Source: Torymus aiolomorphi (Eukaryota > Arthropoda > Insecta > Hymenoptera > Torymidae). Taken from it: a DNA stretch of 64,000 bases. The translations under genes and the position numbers were made by a program. The stretch's first letter is position 1. Every line of letters begins with the position of its first letter. Of the stretch, positions 22,230 through 33,859 are shown piece by piece. The stretch spans positions 70,430,529 to 70,494,528 of the forward strand of contig CM070873.1 in NCBI GenBank assembly GCA_036365515.1, written 5' to 3'. The notes under the pieces were generated by a model, which was not told the DNA's origin, ran no database searches, and saw only the letters and a list, made by a program, of their open reading frames with translations.

Positions 22230-23429
22230 TTGCTAGGCCACGTGATGCTGCCCATCACTGTGGCTGGCCTCACTCGCGATATCCGAGTCGCCATAATGCC
22301 GAATTTAGATGCCGACTGCTACTTAGGAGTCAACTTTGTACGAGCGTTCAGGGCCGTACTAGACCCGGATACGGATAGGCTATTCTGTAAGGAGACGGAA
22401 GCCTACGTCGAGCTGGAAGTAGCCAGCTTGACCCCAGATCCTAGCTCGGTAGCGGCAATTGGGCTCGAGGACGCTACAGACCTTCAGCGAGAGGAGCTGA
22501 AGGCCATGGTGGACGAGGTCCTAGGCAAGCTCCCGCCAGGATTAGGTTGCGTCAGAGGCGTGGAGCATGAGATTCATGTAGGAAACGCTCGACCCATCAA
22601 GCAGCGCCATTATCCAGTGTCGGAGAAGGTGCAGGAGGAGATGCATCGCCAGGTTTGCGAAATGCTGAACCAAGGCATCATCGAGCCCTCCAAGAGCGGG
22701 TGGTCGAGCCCCGTCGTGATGGCGCCGAAGAGTGACGGCACACGACGGTTCTGCAACGATCTGCGGAAGGTGAATGCAGTCACCGAACCCGACGCCTATC
22801 CTCTGCCGAATATGCAGGATATTCTGCGGAAATTGAGGAAGGCGAAGTTCATCTCCACGCTTGACCTCAAGAGCGCGTATCATCAGATACCGTTAGCGGA
22901 GGAGGCGCGGCCCATCACCGCTTTCACGGTGCCGGGGCTGGGCCTGTTCCAGTTCCGGCGGATGCCGTACGGACTGACGAACGCGCCGGCCACCTTCCAG
23001 CGGCTCATTGACCAAGTGCTCGGACCCGAGCTAGAGCCTTACGTCTACGCCTACCTCGACGACATCATCGTAGTCGCAGAAACGTTCGAGGAGCATAAGA
23101 AGTGCTTGAAAAGGGTGCTGGAAAGGCTCGTCGCCGCTGGGCTAACCCTCAACGCAGAAAAATGTGTTTTCTGCAAGCAAGAGGTAGCATACTTGGGCTT
23201 CTTGGTTAACCGGGACGGCACGAGGCCGAACCCGGCCAAGATCGAGCCAATCAAGAATTTTCCGCAGCCGCGGAATCTGAGGCAGCTGCGCCGATTCCTG
23301 GGTACTTCATCGTGGTATAGGAAGTTCATCCCGAACTATGCCACGGTCGCCGAGCCGCTCACGAGTCTGACGAAGAAGAACCAGAAGTACGAGTGCTCGA
23401 CGAGCAGCAACGCGCCTTCGAGTTGTTGA
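22230..23429 (+). CDS. pol: Gypsy pol: reverse transcriptase domain
   Basis: It copies element RNA into DNA. A 399-residue open stretch holds, in order, the Ty3/Gypsy landmarks: VEHEIHVGNARPIKQRHYPV, GIIEPSKSGWSSPVV, RFCNDLRKVNAVT, STLDLKSAYHQIPL (first catalytic Asp), FQFRRMPYGLTNAPATFQRL, YVYAYLDDIIV (Asp pair) and CKQEVAYLGFLV. It begins in frame after an upstream indel, so no true start codon exists here (the first codon is TTG). Homology leaves this frame near 23393, where one lost base shifts the RNase H part. The catalytic residues are all present. Confidence 0.95.
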   Translation: MLGHVMLPITVAGLTRDIRVAIMPNLDADCYLGVNFVRAFRAVLDPDTDRLFCKETEAYVELEVASLTPDPSSVAAIGLEDATDLQREELKAMVDEVLGKLPPGLGCVRGVEHEIHVGNARPIKQRHYPVSEKVQEEMHRQVCEMLNQGIIEPSKSGWSSPVVMAPKSDGTRRFCNDLRKVNAVTEPDAYPLPNMQDILRKLRKAKFISTLDLKSAYHQIPLAEEARPITAFTVPGLGLFQFRRMPYGLTNAPATFQRLIDQVLGPELEPYVYAYLDDIIVVAETFEEHKKCLKRVLERLVAAGLTLNAEKCVFCKQEVAYLGFLVNRDGTRPNPAKIEPIKNFPQPRNLRQLRRFLGTSSWYRKFIPNYATVAEPLTSLTKKNQKYECSTSSNAPSSC

Positions 23430-25015
23430 AGGCGATGATTATGACCGCTCCGGTCCTACATCGCCCGGATCCCGGCGGCCTTTACATCGTGCAGACCGAT
23501 GCGAGCGATGTAGGCCTTGGCGCGGTGCTGCTTCAGGAAGTAGAGACCCAAGAGCGGGTGATGGAGTTCGCGAGCCGGGTGTTAACCCCGGCAGAGCGAA
23601 ACTATAGCGTTACGGAGAGGGAGTGCCTCGCGGTGGTCTGGGCGATACAGAAGTTTCGCCCTTACATCGAAGGCTACGAGTTTAGGGTTGTGACAGACCA
23701 CAGCAGTCTGCGGTGGCTCTGTCAAATGAAAAATCCCACGAGCAGGCTCGCTCGGTGGGCGCTGGAGTTGCAAGGCCACAAGTTTTCGATCGAGCATCGA
23801 AAAGGCGCCTTGAACCACGTGGCCGACGCCCTCTCCCGGATGTACGAGGATGAGGAAGGCCCGGAGGTGGCTGCGGTGTCCTGGTCAACGGACACCGAGG
23901 ACGCGTGGTATCGAGAGTGGAGCGCCAAAGTTCGAGAGCAACCCAACGAGTTTCCAACCTACAAACTCGTCGCGGGCAACCTTTACCGGTACCGACCGAA
24001 CCCGGACGTTGACACGGCCCTCGGCGACGATGAGGATGCTTGGAAGCTGGTAGTACCAGAGGAACATCGTCGCGAGGTGTTGCAAGAGTGCCATGACGAC
24101 GCCACCGCTGGACATCTCGGACGAGAAAAGACGTTTGCCAGAGTAGACCTGCGCTACTACTGGCCACGTTACTACGCGGAAACGCAAGAGTACGTGCGCC
24201 ACTGCGAAACGTGCCAGCGGTTTAAGGTGGAACAAAGAGCTCCAGCCGGCCTCATGGGTCGACGAGTCGTCGACAGGCCCTGGCAGGTCGTCGCTGGAGA
24301 CATAATAGGACCGCTGCCTCGCACCTCTAAAGGTTTTGAATACATTGTGGTGTTTCAAGACCTTTTCTCCAGGTGGGCGGAGGCTTCGCCGATACGGAAG
24401 GCTAACGCAAAGACGGTGGTAGGAGAATTGGACCGGAAGGTTTTCCTCCGGTTCGGTTGCCCAGAAGTGTTCCTCTCCGACAACGGCACAGAGTTCAGGA
24501 ACCGTGTCGTAGAGGAATTCTTGAGGGAGCGAGGTGTGCATCACACCAACACTCCCACCTACCACTCGCAGGCTAATCCGGTGGAGCGCGCCAATCGTAC
24601 TTTAAAGACGATGGTCGCCTCTTACCTTAAGGAGCGGCACACCACATGGGACGAGAAGCTTCCGGAACTTCTCTTCGCCATGAATACGGCGGTGCATAGC
24701 TCTACCGGAGTCAGCCCCGCCATGTTACTTTACGGTAGGCAGCCAGAGCCCCCTGGTACGCAGCGTAGGCTGCAAGAGGTCGCGGCAGAGACCCCGGCAC
24801 AAGAAGAAAGTTTGGCTCGTTGGAAGGAGCGGCTCGACGCCCTTCCAAACCTTCATCAACGAGCCGCCTCGCAGGCGAGAGCGGCTCAAGATCGCCAAGC
24901 CAGCTATTATGATGCGCAGGCGAGAGCCAGATTTCAAGCCGGGAGACAGGGTCTGGAAGCGCAGCCACCCACTCTCCTCGGCCGCGAAGGGCGTCGCGGC
25001 GAAACTAGCGCCTAG
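23393..25015 (+). CDS. pol: Gypsy pol: RNase H and integrase
   Basis: RNase H comes first: IVQTDASDVGLGAVL, YSVTERECLAVVWAIQKF, RVVTDHSSL and the HRKGALNHVADALSR end, with Asp, Glu and Asp in place. An integrase zinc-binding segment follows (CHDDATAGHLGREKTF, then CETCQRFK). The catalytic core has VVAGDIIGPL, FLSDNGTEFRN and HSQANPVERANRT, giving a full D,D,E triad. It removes RNA and inserts the DNA copy. The frame joins the reverse transcriptase through a single-base indel at about 23395 and breaks again near 24935. Confidence 0.95.
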   Translation: MLDEQQRAFELLKAMIMTAPVLHRPDPGGLYIVQTDASDVGLGAVLLQEVETQERVMEFASRVLTPAERNYSVTERECLAVVWAIQKFRPYIEGYEFRVVTDHSSLRWLCQMKNPTSRLARWALELQGHKFSIEHRKGALNHVADALSRMYEDEEGPEVAAVSWSTDTEDAWYREWSAKVREQPNEFPTYKLVAGNLYRYRPNPDVDTALGDDEDAWKLVVPEEHRREVLQECHDDATAGHLGREKTFARVDLRYYWPRYYAETQEYVRHCETCQRFKVEQRAPAGLMGRRVVDRPWQVVAGDIIGPLPRTSKGFEYIVVFQDLFSRWAEASPIRKANAKTVVGELDRKVFLRFGCPEVFLSDNGTEFRNRVVEEFLRERGVHHTNTPTYHSQANPVERANRTLKTMVASYLKERHTTWDEKLPELLFAMNTAVHSSTGVSPAMLLYGRQPEPPGTQRRLQEVAAETPAQEESLARWKERLDALPNLHQRAASQARAAQDRQASYYDAQARARFQAGRQGLEAQPPTLLGREGRRGETSA

Positions 25016-25358
25016 GTTTGAAGGGCCGTATTGGATTACGGCCGTGCTAGGCTCCAACACCTACCGATTGGTAGGTGAGGGGGGCCAAATTGAGGAGATA
25101 GTGGCCGCTGACCAGCTTAAGCCCTATCGCGGTGAGTCGCCTGAGTCGAATGGAGTCGACGCGGAAGGCGACCCCAGGGGGACGCCTGTGAGCGAACCAC
25201 CCGCCCCTCAGGGGACAGGGGAGCCCCCCGAGAGCACGCGGGGGAGACCGCGGAGGGCGCGCGGCGCAACTACGGGTCCCGCCGAACCAACTTCGGTAGG
25301 ACAGCGAGCCCCGAATGCTCCTCGCAGGGGACGCGGTCGTCCCCGCAAGCCTCCGTAG
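24909..25358 (+). CDS. pol: Gypsy pol: integrase C-terminal end
   Basis: Homology continues here in a third frame: DFKPGDRVWKRSH, LAPRFEGPYWITAVLGSNTY (the GPY/F-type module of Ty3/Gypsy integrases) and a proline/arginine-rich tail to TAG at 25356-25358. An indel near 24935 separates it from the catalytic core. It would help target or bind DNA as the end of integrase. Confidence 0.85.
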   Translation: MMRRREPDFKPGDRVWKRSHPLSSAAKGVAAKLAPRFEGPYWITAVLGSNTYRLVGEGGQIEEIVAADQLKPYRGESPESNGVDAEGDPRGTPVSEPPAPQGTGEPPESTRGRPRRARGATTGPAEPTSVGQRAPNAPRRGRGRPRKPP

Positions 25359-25522
25359 CGCTGCGCGCCTAGCGCTTATTGTTGTATATAGTGTATAGGT
25401 GATGTGCCCGAGAGGCGGGAATAAAGGAAGAGCCTCCACCTAACCCGTTGTTTTCGCCTTATTTCTGCGCCCTTCCTCTTTTCAGATGTCGCGTACGGGG
25501 TACGCCAAATCTGGGTGGGGGG
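25359..25522 (+). other. Gypsy 3' untranslated part with polypurine tract
   Basis: Short non-coding stretch with no env gene. GGGTGGGGGG at 25513-25522 lies immediately before the 3' LTR and fits the plus-strand primer tract. Confidence 0.75.
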
Positions 25523-26795
25523 TGTAACGGGTGCAGGCAATAAAGGCGAAAGAGCCGCGTGTACCGCGCCGCGAGGTTTGAATCGCGCGCGCTTGCACGT
25601 ACAGCGGCTCGCTGCGCGCCAAGCGGGACGCGCGGGAGGCGAAGCAAGAAGAAGAAGAGGACGCCGCCGTGACGCTCCGAAGGGACGCCGCGGCCATTGA
25701 TGGGCAGTCTAGTCCTGTAGCGCAACAGGTGCGCACGTGTGCTCCCGCCCTATACCAGTGCCGTGCTTCGCAGTGCCCCGCCAGTGCCGCATCCCGCCCT
25801 GCAGAACAGCCCTTGCGCCTCCGATCCGCCGCCAGCCCCGCAGCGACGCATCACCGGCTGCCTCGCCGGCCGGGCCACTCCGCCACCCAGAAAGGGAGAG
25901 GAGGAGAGAGAGAAAGAGGCGGCAGCCGAGGCTCGAGGAGCCACGAGGCCCGACGCCTCGCAGCGAGAAGGCGAGAGCGCGGGAGCGTGAGAGAGAGAGA
26001 GAGAGGTAGACTTCGAGCGACGCGCTGGCCAGCGCTAAAGTAAGTGTGCGCTTCATTTGTACTTTTGCCGCGTAGGTTTTGCGTGCGAGCGGCCACGCGT
26101 AAGAAGTGTTACGCGGCAATCCGACGCCGCCTGCGTAGAGGCAAGCGGCCTCGTGTGCGAGAGCGCGGCGGCCATTTTGTGGCGTCTCGCGGCGCGGTGA
26201 CGCCGGCCGTGCGGCCGGCCGGCTCCGCGTAAGTCTCGGCCTGCGCGTTCGTTTTTTTGTGTATGAGATGTTCGGGCTTCGCGCCCCTTAGCGCGACTCC
26301 TGTTGACGAATAAACCTTATTTATTTTACATTTCATTATTCGTGTCGAGTCTGTCATTTCGCGAGTAACCGTTCCCTATCCCCCCGAATACCGCCCTCTA
26401 CCTTTTCAGCAGCTGCAGCTAGTCGGAGGCTTCACCTCCTAGAGGAGCAACGTCAACGGGGAAATTGTAAGTGAAAGTCGCTCAGGTTAACCTGAGCGAC
26501 GTTGTACGGGAACACCGGTGAGAGTAGGTCAGGCTAGTGCATATCTAGCCGCCGATGAATTGTGCGCCGAAGTCAGCGGCAGCGGCAGAGCGCAGTGCCG
26601 GGTCTAGTAGAAGGCGGCCTAAGCTTTCTACAGCGAAAGCCGGGCGCGCTTGTTCTGAGCCGGCGCCAACGCGCTCCGGCCGGCCGACGGGTCCGTCTAC
26701 AACGGCGCGCTGCTCTGGGCGTAGTAGACGCCCGTTTATCGCCTGGCGCATCCCAGAGAGGGATTAATACCCGCTTCTAAATTCACCCCGTTACA
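25523..26795 (+). repeat. 3' LTR of the Gypsy element
   Basis: Same ends as the 5' LTR. Differences from it include a shorter GA run, CCGGCCGG in place of CCGCCGGCTCCGCT near 26215, GCAGCTAG against GCAGCGCAG near 26412, an extra T near 26252 and one A/T change near 26330. AATAAA lies at 26309-26314. The Penelope-like element resumes right after it. Confidence 0.95.
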
Positions 26796-26818
26796 ATATA
26801 TATATATATATATATATT
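26796..26818. repeat. AT dinucleotide run at the LTR insertion site
   Basis: The Gypsy element inserted into an AT run of the Penelope-like element; part of the run lies at 17699-17708. Confidence 0.8.
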
Positions 26819-26874
26819 GGCTTCCTACCAAAACGTAAACAATAACAAATTTTGAATTAGATCGAGAATATACT

Positions 26875-28061
26875 TTACTTTTTATGTAACAGCTTAAAGA
26901 TAGATTTGTATTCTCTACTGAGATTCTGTGTATCTTCTTTTTTGTTTATTGTATTTGGTGTACTGTTAATAAATAACATTTCAGAAATAAGTCTTTTATT
27001 ATAGTTATTTTCAATATCTCTAATTGTTACTGCTTCAAAATCAAATTCATGATTATATTCATTTTTATGTATATTGACAACCAACACATCATTATTATTC
27101 TTGCGATGTTCGGCAATTCGTTTATTTAGGGCACGTTTTGTCTCGCCTGTGTACCGTGCATTGCAATCTTTACAAGGGAACTCATAAACCACATTCGTTT
27201 GCTGGAGTTTGTTGGTTTTATCTTTGCCAAGAACAAATAGTTTTGAGAATTTATTAACTATATTTGGGATCGTTACAATATTGTGTTTCCGTAAAAATTT
27301 TGAACAATTGTTGTAAAATTTTGAATAAAATGGAAGTGATACTTTAATGTTGTGTCGGTTAGTATTTACAGGACTGTTTCTTTTATTTTGAAAACGAATT
27401 TTAAATAGTCTAGATCTTATATGTTTGTCAATAAACTCTGGTGGATATGAGTTCTCTTTAAGTATATTTTTAACCCGCAATATATTTCTATTATGAAAAC
27501 GTTTATCTGATAAAAGGATAGCTCTATCAATCAAGTTAAAAACTATATTCTTTTTTAATGATATCGGGTGGTTGCTGTAGTAGTTTAAAGTTCTATTAGA
27601 TGACATCGATTTTGAATACCAGTCAGTGATAATATTACCATCCTGTTTAATGAGAGACACGTCCAAAAAGTTAATATTGTTATTAATTTCAATTTCATAA
27701 GTAAACTTAAGGTTGGGATCAAAATTGTTAAAACATTGATTCAATACATGAATATCGTCTTTTTTGATACAACAAATCGAATCATCAACATATCGAAAAT
27801 AGAACATAGGTATTATGTTGAATTCTGTTTTTAGTTTCTTCCAACAAGTAATTTCTAAATCTTCCATGACTAGATCAGCAAAAAACGGAGAGATTGGAGA
27901 ACCCATAGGTGTTCCAAAAATTTGTTGGTAATATTTGTTATTAAAAGTAAAAAATACATTTTCAAATAAAAATTTGGTACAGGAAATAATATCACCGAAC
28001 GGTATTTTACAATTGTTGAGAATATACTGAGCTCGTTTTTCCAAACTCTGGATAACAAAGT
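26875..28061 (-). pseudogene. Penelope-like reverse transcriptase with GIY-YIG endonuclease, 5'-truncated
   Basis: The open frame runs to the insertion boundary at 28061 without a true start. The N-terminal part of the polymerase, with the first catalytic Asp, is missing. Present are GTPMGSPISPFFADLVMEDL, FRYVDDSICCI (Asp pair), INFLDVSL, a basic linker, and a GIY-YIG nuclease in the last ~110 residues: VVYEFPCKDCNARYTGETKR, then RIAEHRKNN, including the CX2C insertion typical of the family. About 395 of roughly 800 residues remain. It ends at TAA next to 26875. The truncation matches abortive reverse transcription, so it cannot move by itself. Confidence 0.9.
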
Positions 28062-28653
28062 TGTATTAATTTAATAAAATAACTTAATAATATGATTGAT
28101 ATATTAGCTAGAATGAATAGTCTAATGTTTTTATAAAGTTTGCATAAGAAATTTCATTGTTTAATGTATAATTAAGTTTATAAAATTTGTAATGCGTTTA
28201 ACTCCTATTGTAATAGACCGATAACTTCCGTTCAAATTTGTATTTTCATTTTAGAACAAAATGTAATAGAATAACATATTTTATAATTTATAAACTGCCA
28301 ACATTGTATAATTTTCAGCAAGTAACAGAAAATTGATCATTTTTTACTCGAAAGAAAGAGAAGGATATATCTTTTGTCTCTCTCATCTCTTTTTCTCTGT
28401 CGCACATATATCGTTCTCTCTCACTCCTTAAGGAAGATACGAGCCGCCGGAAAATACCCTAGGGAAGGGATAAGGAACCGCTCTCTGCCGTTCTAGGATT
28501 TTTCCCACTATCAAAAAAATCGATGTTTGGAAGGGATGACGCCTCCGCACCATTGGACACCGTTTTCTCATACCACTAGCCTCAATTAACACTACAGGAT
28601 ATACGACTATCAATCGCCTTTACACTTGTCAACCAACGATTCGTTAAAGCAAG

Positions 28654-28875
28654 ATGACGCAACTACCCGATTCGACACCGCAATTTTTCCAGCCAAAGAA
28701 GAGGAGGAGCAATGTATTTAAATACGCCGAACGCGCACTGCTGGTCAGTCAGTCAGATTTACAAGCCTCACAAGCTTTGCTGACTGGTCCAGGGTGCAGT
28801 TCACTACAAGCCTCACAAGCTTTGCTGACTGTACAGCAGATTTACAAGCCTCACAAGCTTAAGATTCTGTATTAA
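28654..28875 (+). CDS. Short conserved ORF in repeat copy B
   Basis: A 73-residue frame sharing its first ~46 residues with copy A (MTQLPDSTPQFFQPKKRRSN, then FKYAERALL). It then runs through three units of the short tandem array (LQASQALLT repeated) before stopping. See copy A for the silent-versus-replacement count. No known family; possibly the N-terminus of an element protein. Confidence 0.4.
   Translation: MTQLPDSTPQFFQPKKRRSNVFKYAERALLVSQSDLQASQALLTGPGCSSLQASQALLTVQQIYKPHKLKILY
28745..28865 (+). repeat. Short tandem array, copy B
   Basis: Three units sharing CAAGCCTCACAAGCTT; fewer than in copy A. Confidence 0.8.
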
Positions 28876-29046
28876 CACTCAAATTTCAAACTTAAATAAA
28901 TATTCAATTTATAAAAATTTTTAGTTCAATTTCTTTTTCTTACAAAATTTCTAAATTCAAATTTCCAAATTTACTATATTAAAAAAAAAATTTATAAGAG
29001 AAAAGAAAATTTACAAAAATAAGAAAGGTAAATAAAATCAAAAATT

Positions 29047-29800
29047 CAAATAAATAAATTATTATATTGTTTTGGATTGTGAATAACCGATTGGCCTTGG
29101 TTTTACGAACTTTAATGGACAGAAGTTATTCACATTACACAAATCATTTAGTGCGAGTTTTACGAGCTTGGTGCAATTTGATTTGACAAAATAGTATAAA
29201 TTTTATTTTTGCAAAGTGGAAAATATTAATAAAATCAAAATTCAAATAAATAAATTATTATATTGTTTTGGATTGTGAATAACCGATTGGCCTTGGTTTT
29301 AGGAACTTTAATGGACAGAAGTTATTCACATTACACAAATCATTTAGTGCGAGTTTTACGAGCTTGGTGCAATTTGATTTGACAAAATAGTATAAATTTT
29401 ATTTTTGCAAAGTGGAAATATTATTAAAATCAAAATTCAAATAAATAAATTATTATATTGTTTTGGATTGTGAATAACCGATTGGCTTTGGTTTTACGAA
29501 CTTTAATGGACAGAAGTTATTCACATTACACAAATCATTTAGTGCGAGTTTTACCAGCTTGGTGCAATTTGATTTGACAAAATAGTATAAATTTTATTTT
29601 TGCAAAGTGGAAAATATTATTAAAATCAAAATTCAAATAAATAAATTATTATATTGTTTTGGATTGTGAATAACCGATTGGCTTTGGTTTTACGAACTTT
29701 AATGGACAGAAGTTATTCACATTACACAAATCATTTAGTGCGAGTTTTACGAGCTTGGTGCAATTTGATTTGACAAAATAATATAAATTTTATTTTCTTT
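29047..29800 (+). repeat. Tandem array of four ~196-base units, copy B
   Basis: Units start at about 29047, 29243, 29438 and 29634. They share with each other variants not found in copy A (GAATAACCGATTGG, GACAGAAGTTATTCACATTA) and are ~18 bases shorter. Confidence 0.9.
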
Positions 29801-30243
29801 CTTTTTTTTTTTTTTTTAAAAAGAGTCTCTAGTAACATTAAAGAATAGGAAAGAAACATTAAAGAAATAACCACTTATTTTGATAGGTTAGGGAAGGGCG
29901 AAGCTGAGAATAACCTGAGATGGGAAAAATTTAGTATTACCCAACATACACCATTCCTGGGCTCGTGACCTTTCTCCTATCCATACAAGAGGCATGTGCA
30001 ATAAAAATTGTTTTTACGAGACAAATATGCTGTTTCTGTTGGTCCTTATAAAACCCAAATTCCTAATCCAAAAGAAAATCAGTTACTAAATTCCTTTTTT
30101 TTTTACGATTAATTACGAACTATTACTACACTCCTTTCCTCAGCTCGTCCATGGTTTACTAGCTAGCGCAGCTAAGGCCTAAAAAGAGCATAACTCTTAA
30201 TTGAGTTAAACATCCCAGTCGTGTTACGTTTTAGGACGTGACA

Positions 30244-31531
<1,288 letters not shown>

Positions 31532-31806
31532 TATGTTGACTATGATCGATATGAATGTAGGGTCTATATGCAATTAAACCCTGGAACACGATTCTATTAT
31601 ATTGATTGATGGTTCAGTAATTTAAGAAAACAACGCCCAAATATATTAGTAAACTGCTTGAACTATCATATTTTCACAGACAACTATTATTAGTGTGATA
31701 AAAAGTTAGGTTATTCTGATAAGTGTTGAATGTATTATTATTATTTTTTATTTTGTAATAGAAGAAGTGAATTAAGAAGTGAATTTAAAAAATGCATTTA
31801 AAAATA
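31532..31806. repeat. Tandem-duplicated ~300 bp unit, copy 1
   Basis: Begins TGTTGACTATGATCGATATG and ends GCATTTAAAAATA. Diverged copies follow at 33866-34200 and at 34201-34235 joined to 40463 onward. These copies serve as internal references for two insertions. Confidence 0.65.
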
Positions 31807-33859
31807 TGACATAGGCTGATTTGTGCACATGAGAATTGTGCACCGATTTATTGTGCACAGAGAAAAGAAAAGAAAATTTTGTTCACAAAACGTTTTTACG
31901 GCATGTTCTTGTTTGTGCACATAAGGATTGTGCACATATTTATTGTGCACAGATAGCATTGGTACAGATCTATATGTATAGATATATGCCAATGTTAAAG
32001 TGTGCACAATTAATATGTGCACAATCAGTATGTGCATAAACAAGAACACGTCGTTTTTACTTTTGCACAAAAAATTGTACACTTTACGGAAAAAGATGAA
32101 ATTCAGTAATGTGCACAAGATTGTTGTGCACAATAACATAAAATAATATTTCAACCAAAAAAAGTCTTGCACACTGTGCTTATTTATCGTGCACGTAATA
32201 TAGAGCTGGGCGATTGTGCACAAATAAATTCATTAAAAATATATCTAACCGATTGTGTACAAAGTCTAGTTCATACGAAGTCTTATAGCAGTGTTGCCAG
32301 ATTGGACAATAAGTAGCGAATTGGGATAGTTTAAAAGATGAGCTCGCGGGAAAAAATCGAGATGGCTATTTATAGCCAATTAGGCTTATACAAGACAGTA
32401 ATGTTAATAGCCGATATGGCTATTGTCTAGCAAACAACATTAAATTTTAAATCAAATAATTCCAAAACTCAAGTAGCCGGGAGACGCGGGTTCTACGCGT
32501 ATACGGGAGCGCGTTAGACGTTTATACATGGCAAAATAATTATTTAAATCATTTATAACCCCAAGCAGGCGGGGGATGCGAGTTCCACGTGTATACGGAA
32601 GCGCGTCATACGTTTATACATGGCAATATAATTATGTAAATAATTCTTAACCCCAAGTAAGCGAGGGGTGCGAGTTCCACGCGTATACTAGAATAAGGCA
32701 GACGTGTATACATGGCAAAATAATTATTTAAATAATTCTTAACCCCAAGTAGGCGGGAAATGCAAATTCGACGCGTATACGGGAGCACGTCAGACGTGCA
32801 TACAAGGCCAAATAATTATGCAAATAATTATGACCCTAAGCATGCACGTCTGACGCGCTCCCGTATACGCGTGGAACTCGCATCTCCAGCCTACTTAGGG
32901 TTAACAATTATTTAAATAATTATTTTGCCATGTATACACGTCTGCCTTATTCCAGTATACTCGTGGAACTCGCATCCCCCGCCTACGTGGAGTTAAGAAT
33001 TATTTACATAATTATTTTGCCTTGCATGCACGTCTAACGCGCTCCCGTATACGCGTGGAACTCGCATATCCCGCCTACTTGGGGTTAACAATTATTTAAA
33101 TAATTATTTTGCCATGTATACACGTCTGCCTTATTCCAGTATACGCGTGGAACTCGCATCCCCCGCCTACTTGGGGTTAAGAATTATTTACATAATTATT
33201 TTGCCTTGTGTGCACGTCTGACGTGCTCCCGTATACGCGTGGAACTCGCATCCCCCGCCTGCTTGGGGTTATTAATTATTTAAATAATTATTTTGCCATG
33301 TATAAACGTCTGACGCGCTCCGGTATACGCGTAGAGCCCGCATCTCCCGGCTACTTGAGTTTTGGAATTTTTATTTGATTTAAAATTTAATGTTGTTGGC
33401 TAGACAATAGCCATATCGGCTATTAACAGAGCTCAGCTTTTAAACTAGCCCAATTCGCTACTTATTGCCCAATCTGGCAACACTGCTATAAGACTTCGTA
33501 TGAACCTTCGTATGAACTAGACTTAGTGCACAATCGGCGAGCAATAATTAAATAAATAAATTTTTGCACAATCGGTTAGATATATTTTTAATGAATTTAT
33601 TTGTGCACAATCGCCCAGCCCTATATTACGTGCACGATAAATAAGCATAGTGTGCAATACTTTTTTTGGTTGAAATATTATTTTATGTTATTGTGCACAA
33701 CAATCTTGTGCACATTACTGAATTTCATCTTTTTCCGTAAAGTGAACAATTTTTTGTGCAAAAGTAAAAACGTTTTGTGAACAAAATTTTCTTTTCTTTT
33801 CTCTGTGCACAATAAATCGGTGCACAATAATTCTTATGTGCATAAATCAGCCTATGTCA
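31807..33859. mobile_element. Foldback element B (TTGTGCACAA family)
   Basis: A 2053-base palindrome with ends TGACATAGGCTGATTTGTGC and the complement, flanked by AAAATA on both sides (31801-31806, 33860-33865). The related unit at 34195-34200 has a single AAAATA and no insertion, proving the boundaries. Outer arms (~420 bases) carry over a dozen copies of the self-complementary word TTGTGCACAA. Within lies a second pair of ends, CAGTGTTGCCAGATTGG (32289) and its complement (to 33485). Between them are ~90-base minisatellite units in mirrored orientation. There are no coding genes. Confidence 0.9.
32470..33360. repeat. Mirrored ~90 bp minisatellite inside foldback B
   Basis: About four units read one way (32470-32845) and about six the other way (32845-33360). 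Each holds GTTCCACGCGTATAC, an AGACGTNTATACATGGC block and AATAATTATTTAAATAATT, all rich in short palindromes (ACGCGT, GTATAC, ATTTAAAT). The centre near 32845 is the turning point. Confidence 0.8.

Larger units (their letters stand above)
17709..26795 (+). mobile_element. Ty3/Gypsy LTR retrotransposon
   Basis: Full-length structure: 5' LTR (17709-18986), a primer site, a ~1 kb leader, gag, a -1 frameshift into pol (protease, reverse transcriptase, RNase H, integrase), a polypurine tract and a 3' LTR (25523-26795). There is no env. ATAT on both sides may be a 4-base target duplication, but it lies in an AT run. Domain order RT-RNase H-integrase places it in Ty3/Gypsy. The element is much richer in GC than its surroundings. 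Two stops in gag and about four small frameshifts in pol disable it as written, despite near-identical LTRs. Confidence 0.95.
17427..28061 (-). mobile_element. Penelope-like retroelement, 5'-truncated, split by a Gypsy element
   Basis: The insertion interrupts repeat copy B and is bounded by the 12-base duplication TGTATTAATTTA. Only 17427-17708 and 26796-28061 belong to the Penelope-like element; the 9.1 kb between is an LTR retrotransposon. On the minus strand the order is: a truncated reverse transcriptase, a GIY-YIG endonuclease, an AT-rich 3' part, then a 3' non-coding tail with a hammerhead-like motif. Penelope-like elements use this RT plus GIY-YIG pairing and often make variable-length target duplications. 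The uninterrupted site in copy A (14533-14544) confirms the boundaries. Confidence 0.9.
28062..30243 (+). repeat. Unclassified repeat, copy B, right piece
   Basis: Begins with the second TGTATTAATTTA and follows copy A to the shared end GGACGTGACA. It contains ~59 bases near 28202-28260 (from ACTCCTATTG to CATTTTAG) that copy A lacks. The CT-rich leader, conserved ORF and both arrays are present. Confidence 0.85.

Noticed and set aside
31798..32223. 141-codon minus ORF rich in Cys-Thr-Ile
   Set aside because: Produced by the TTGTGCACAA word repeats of foldback B.
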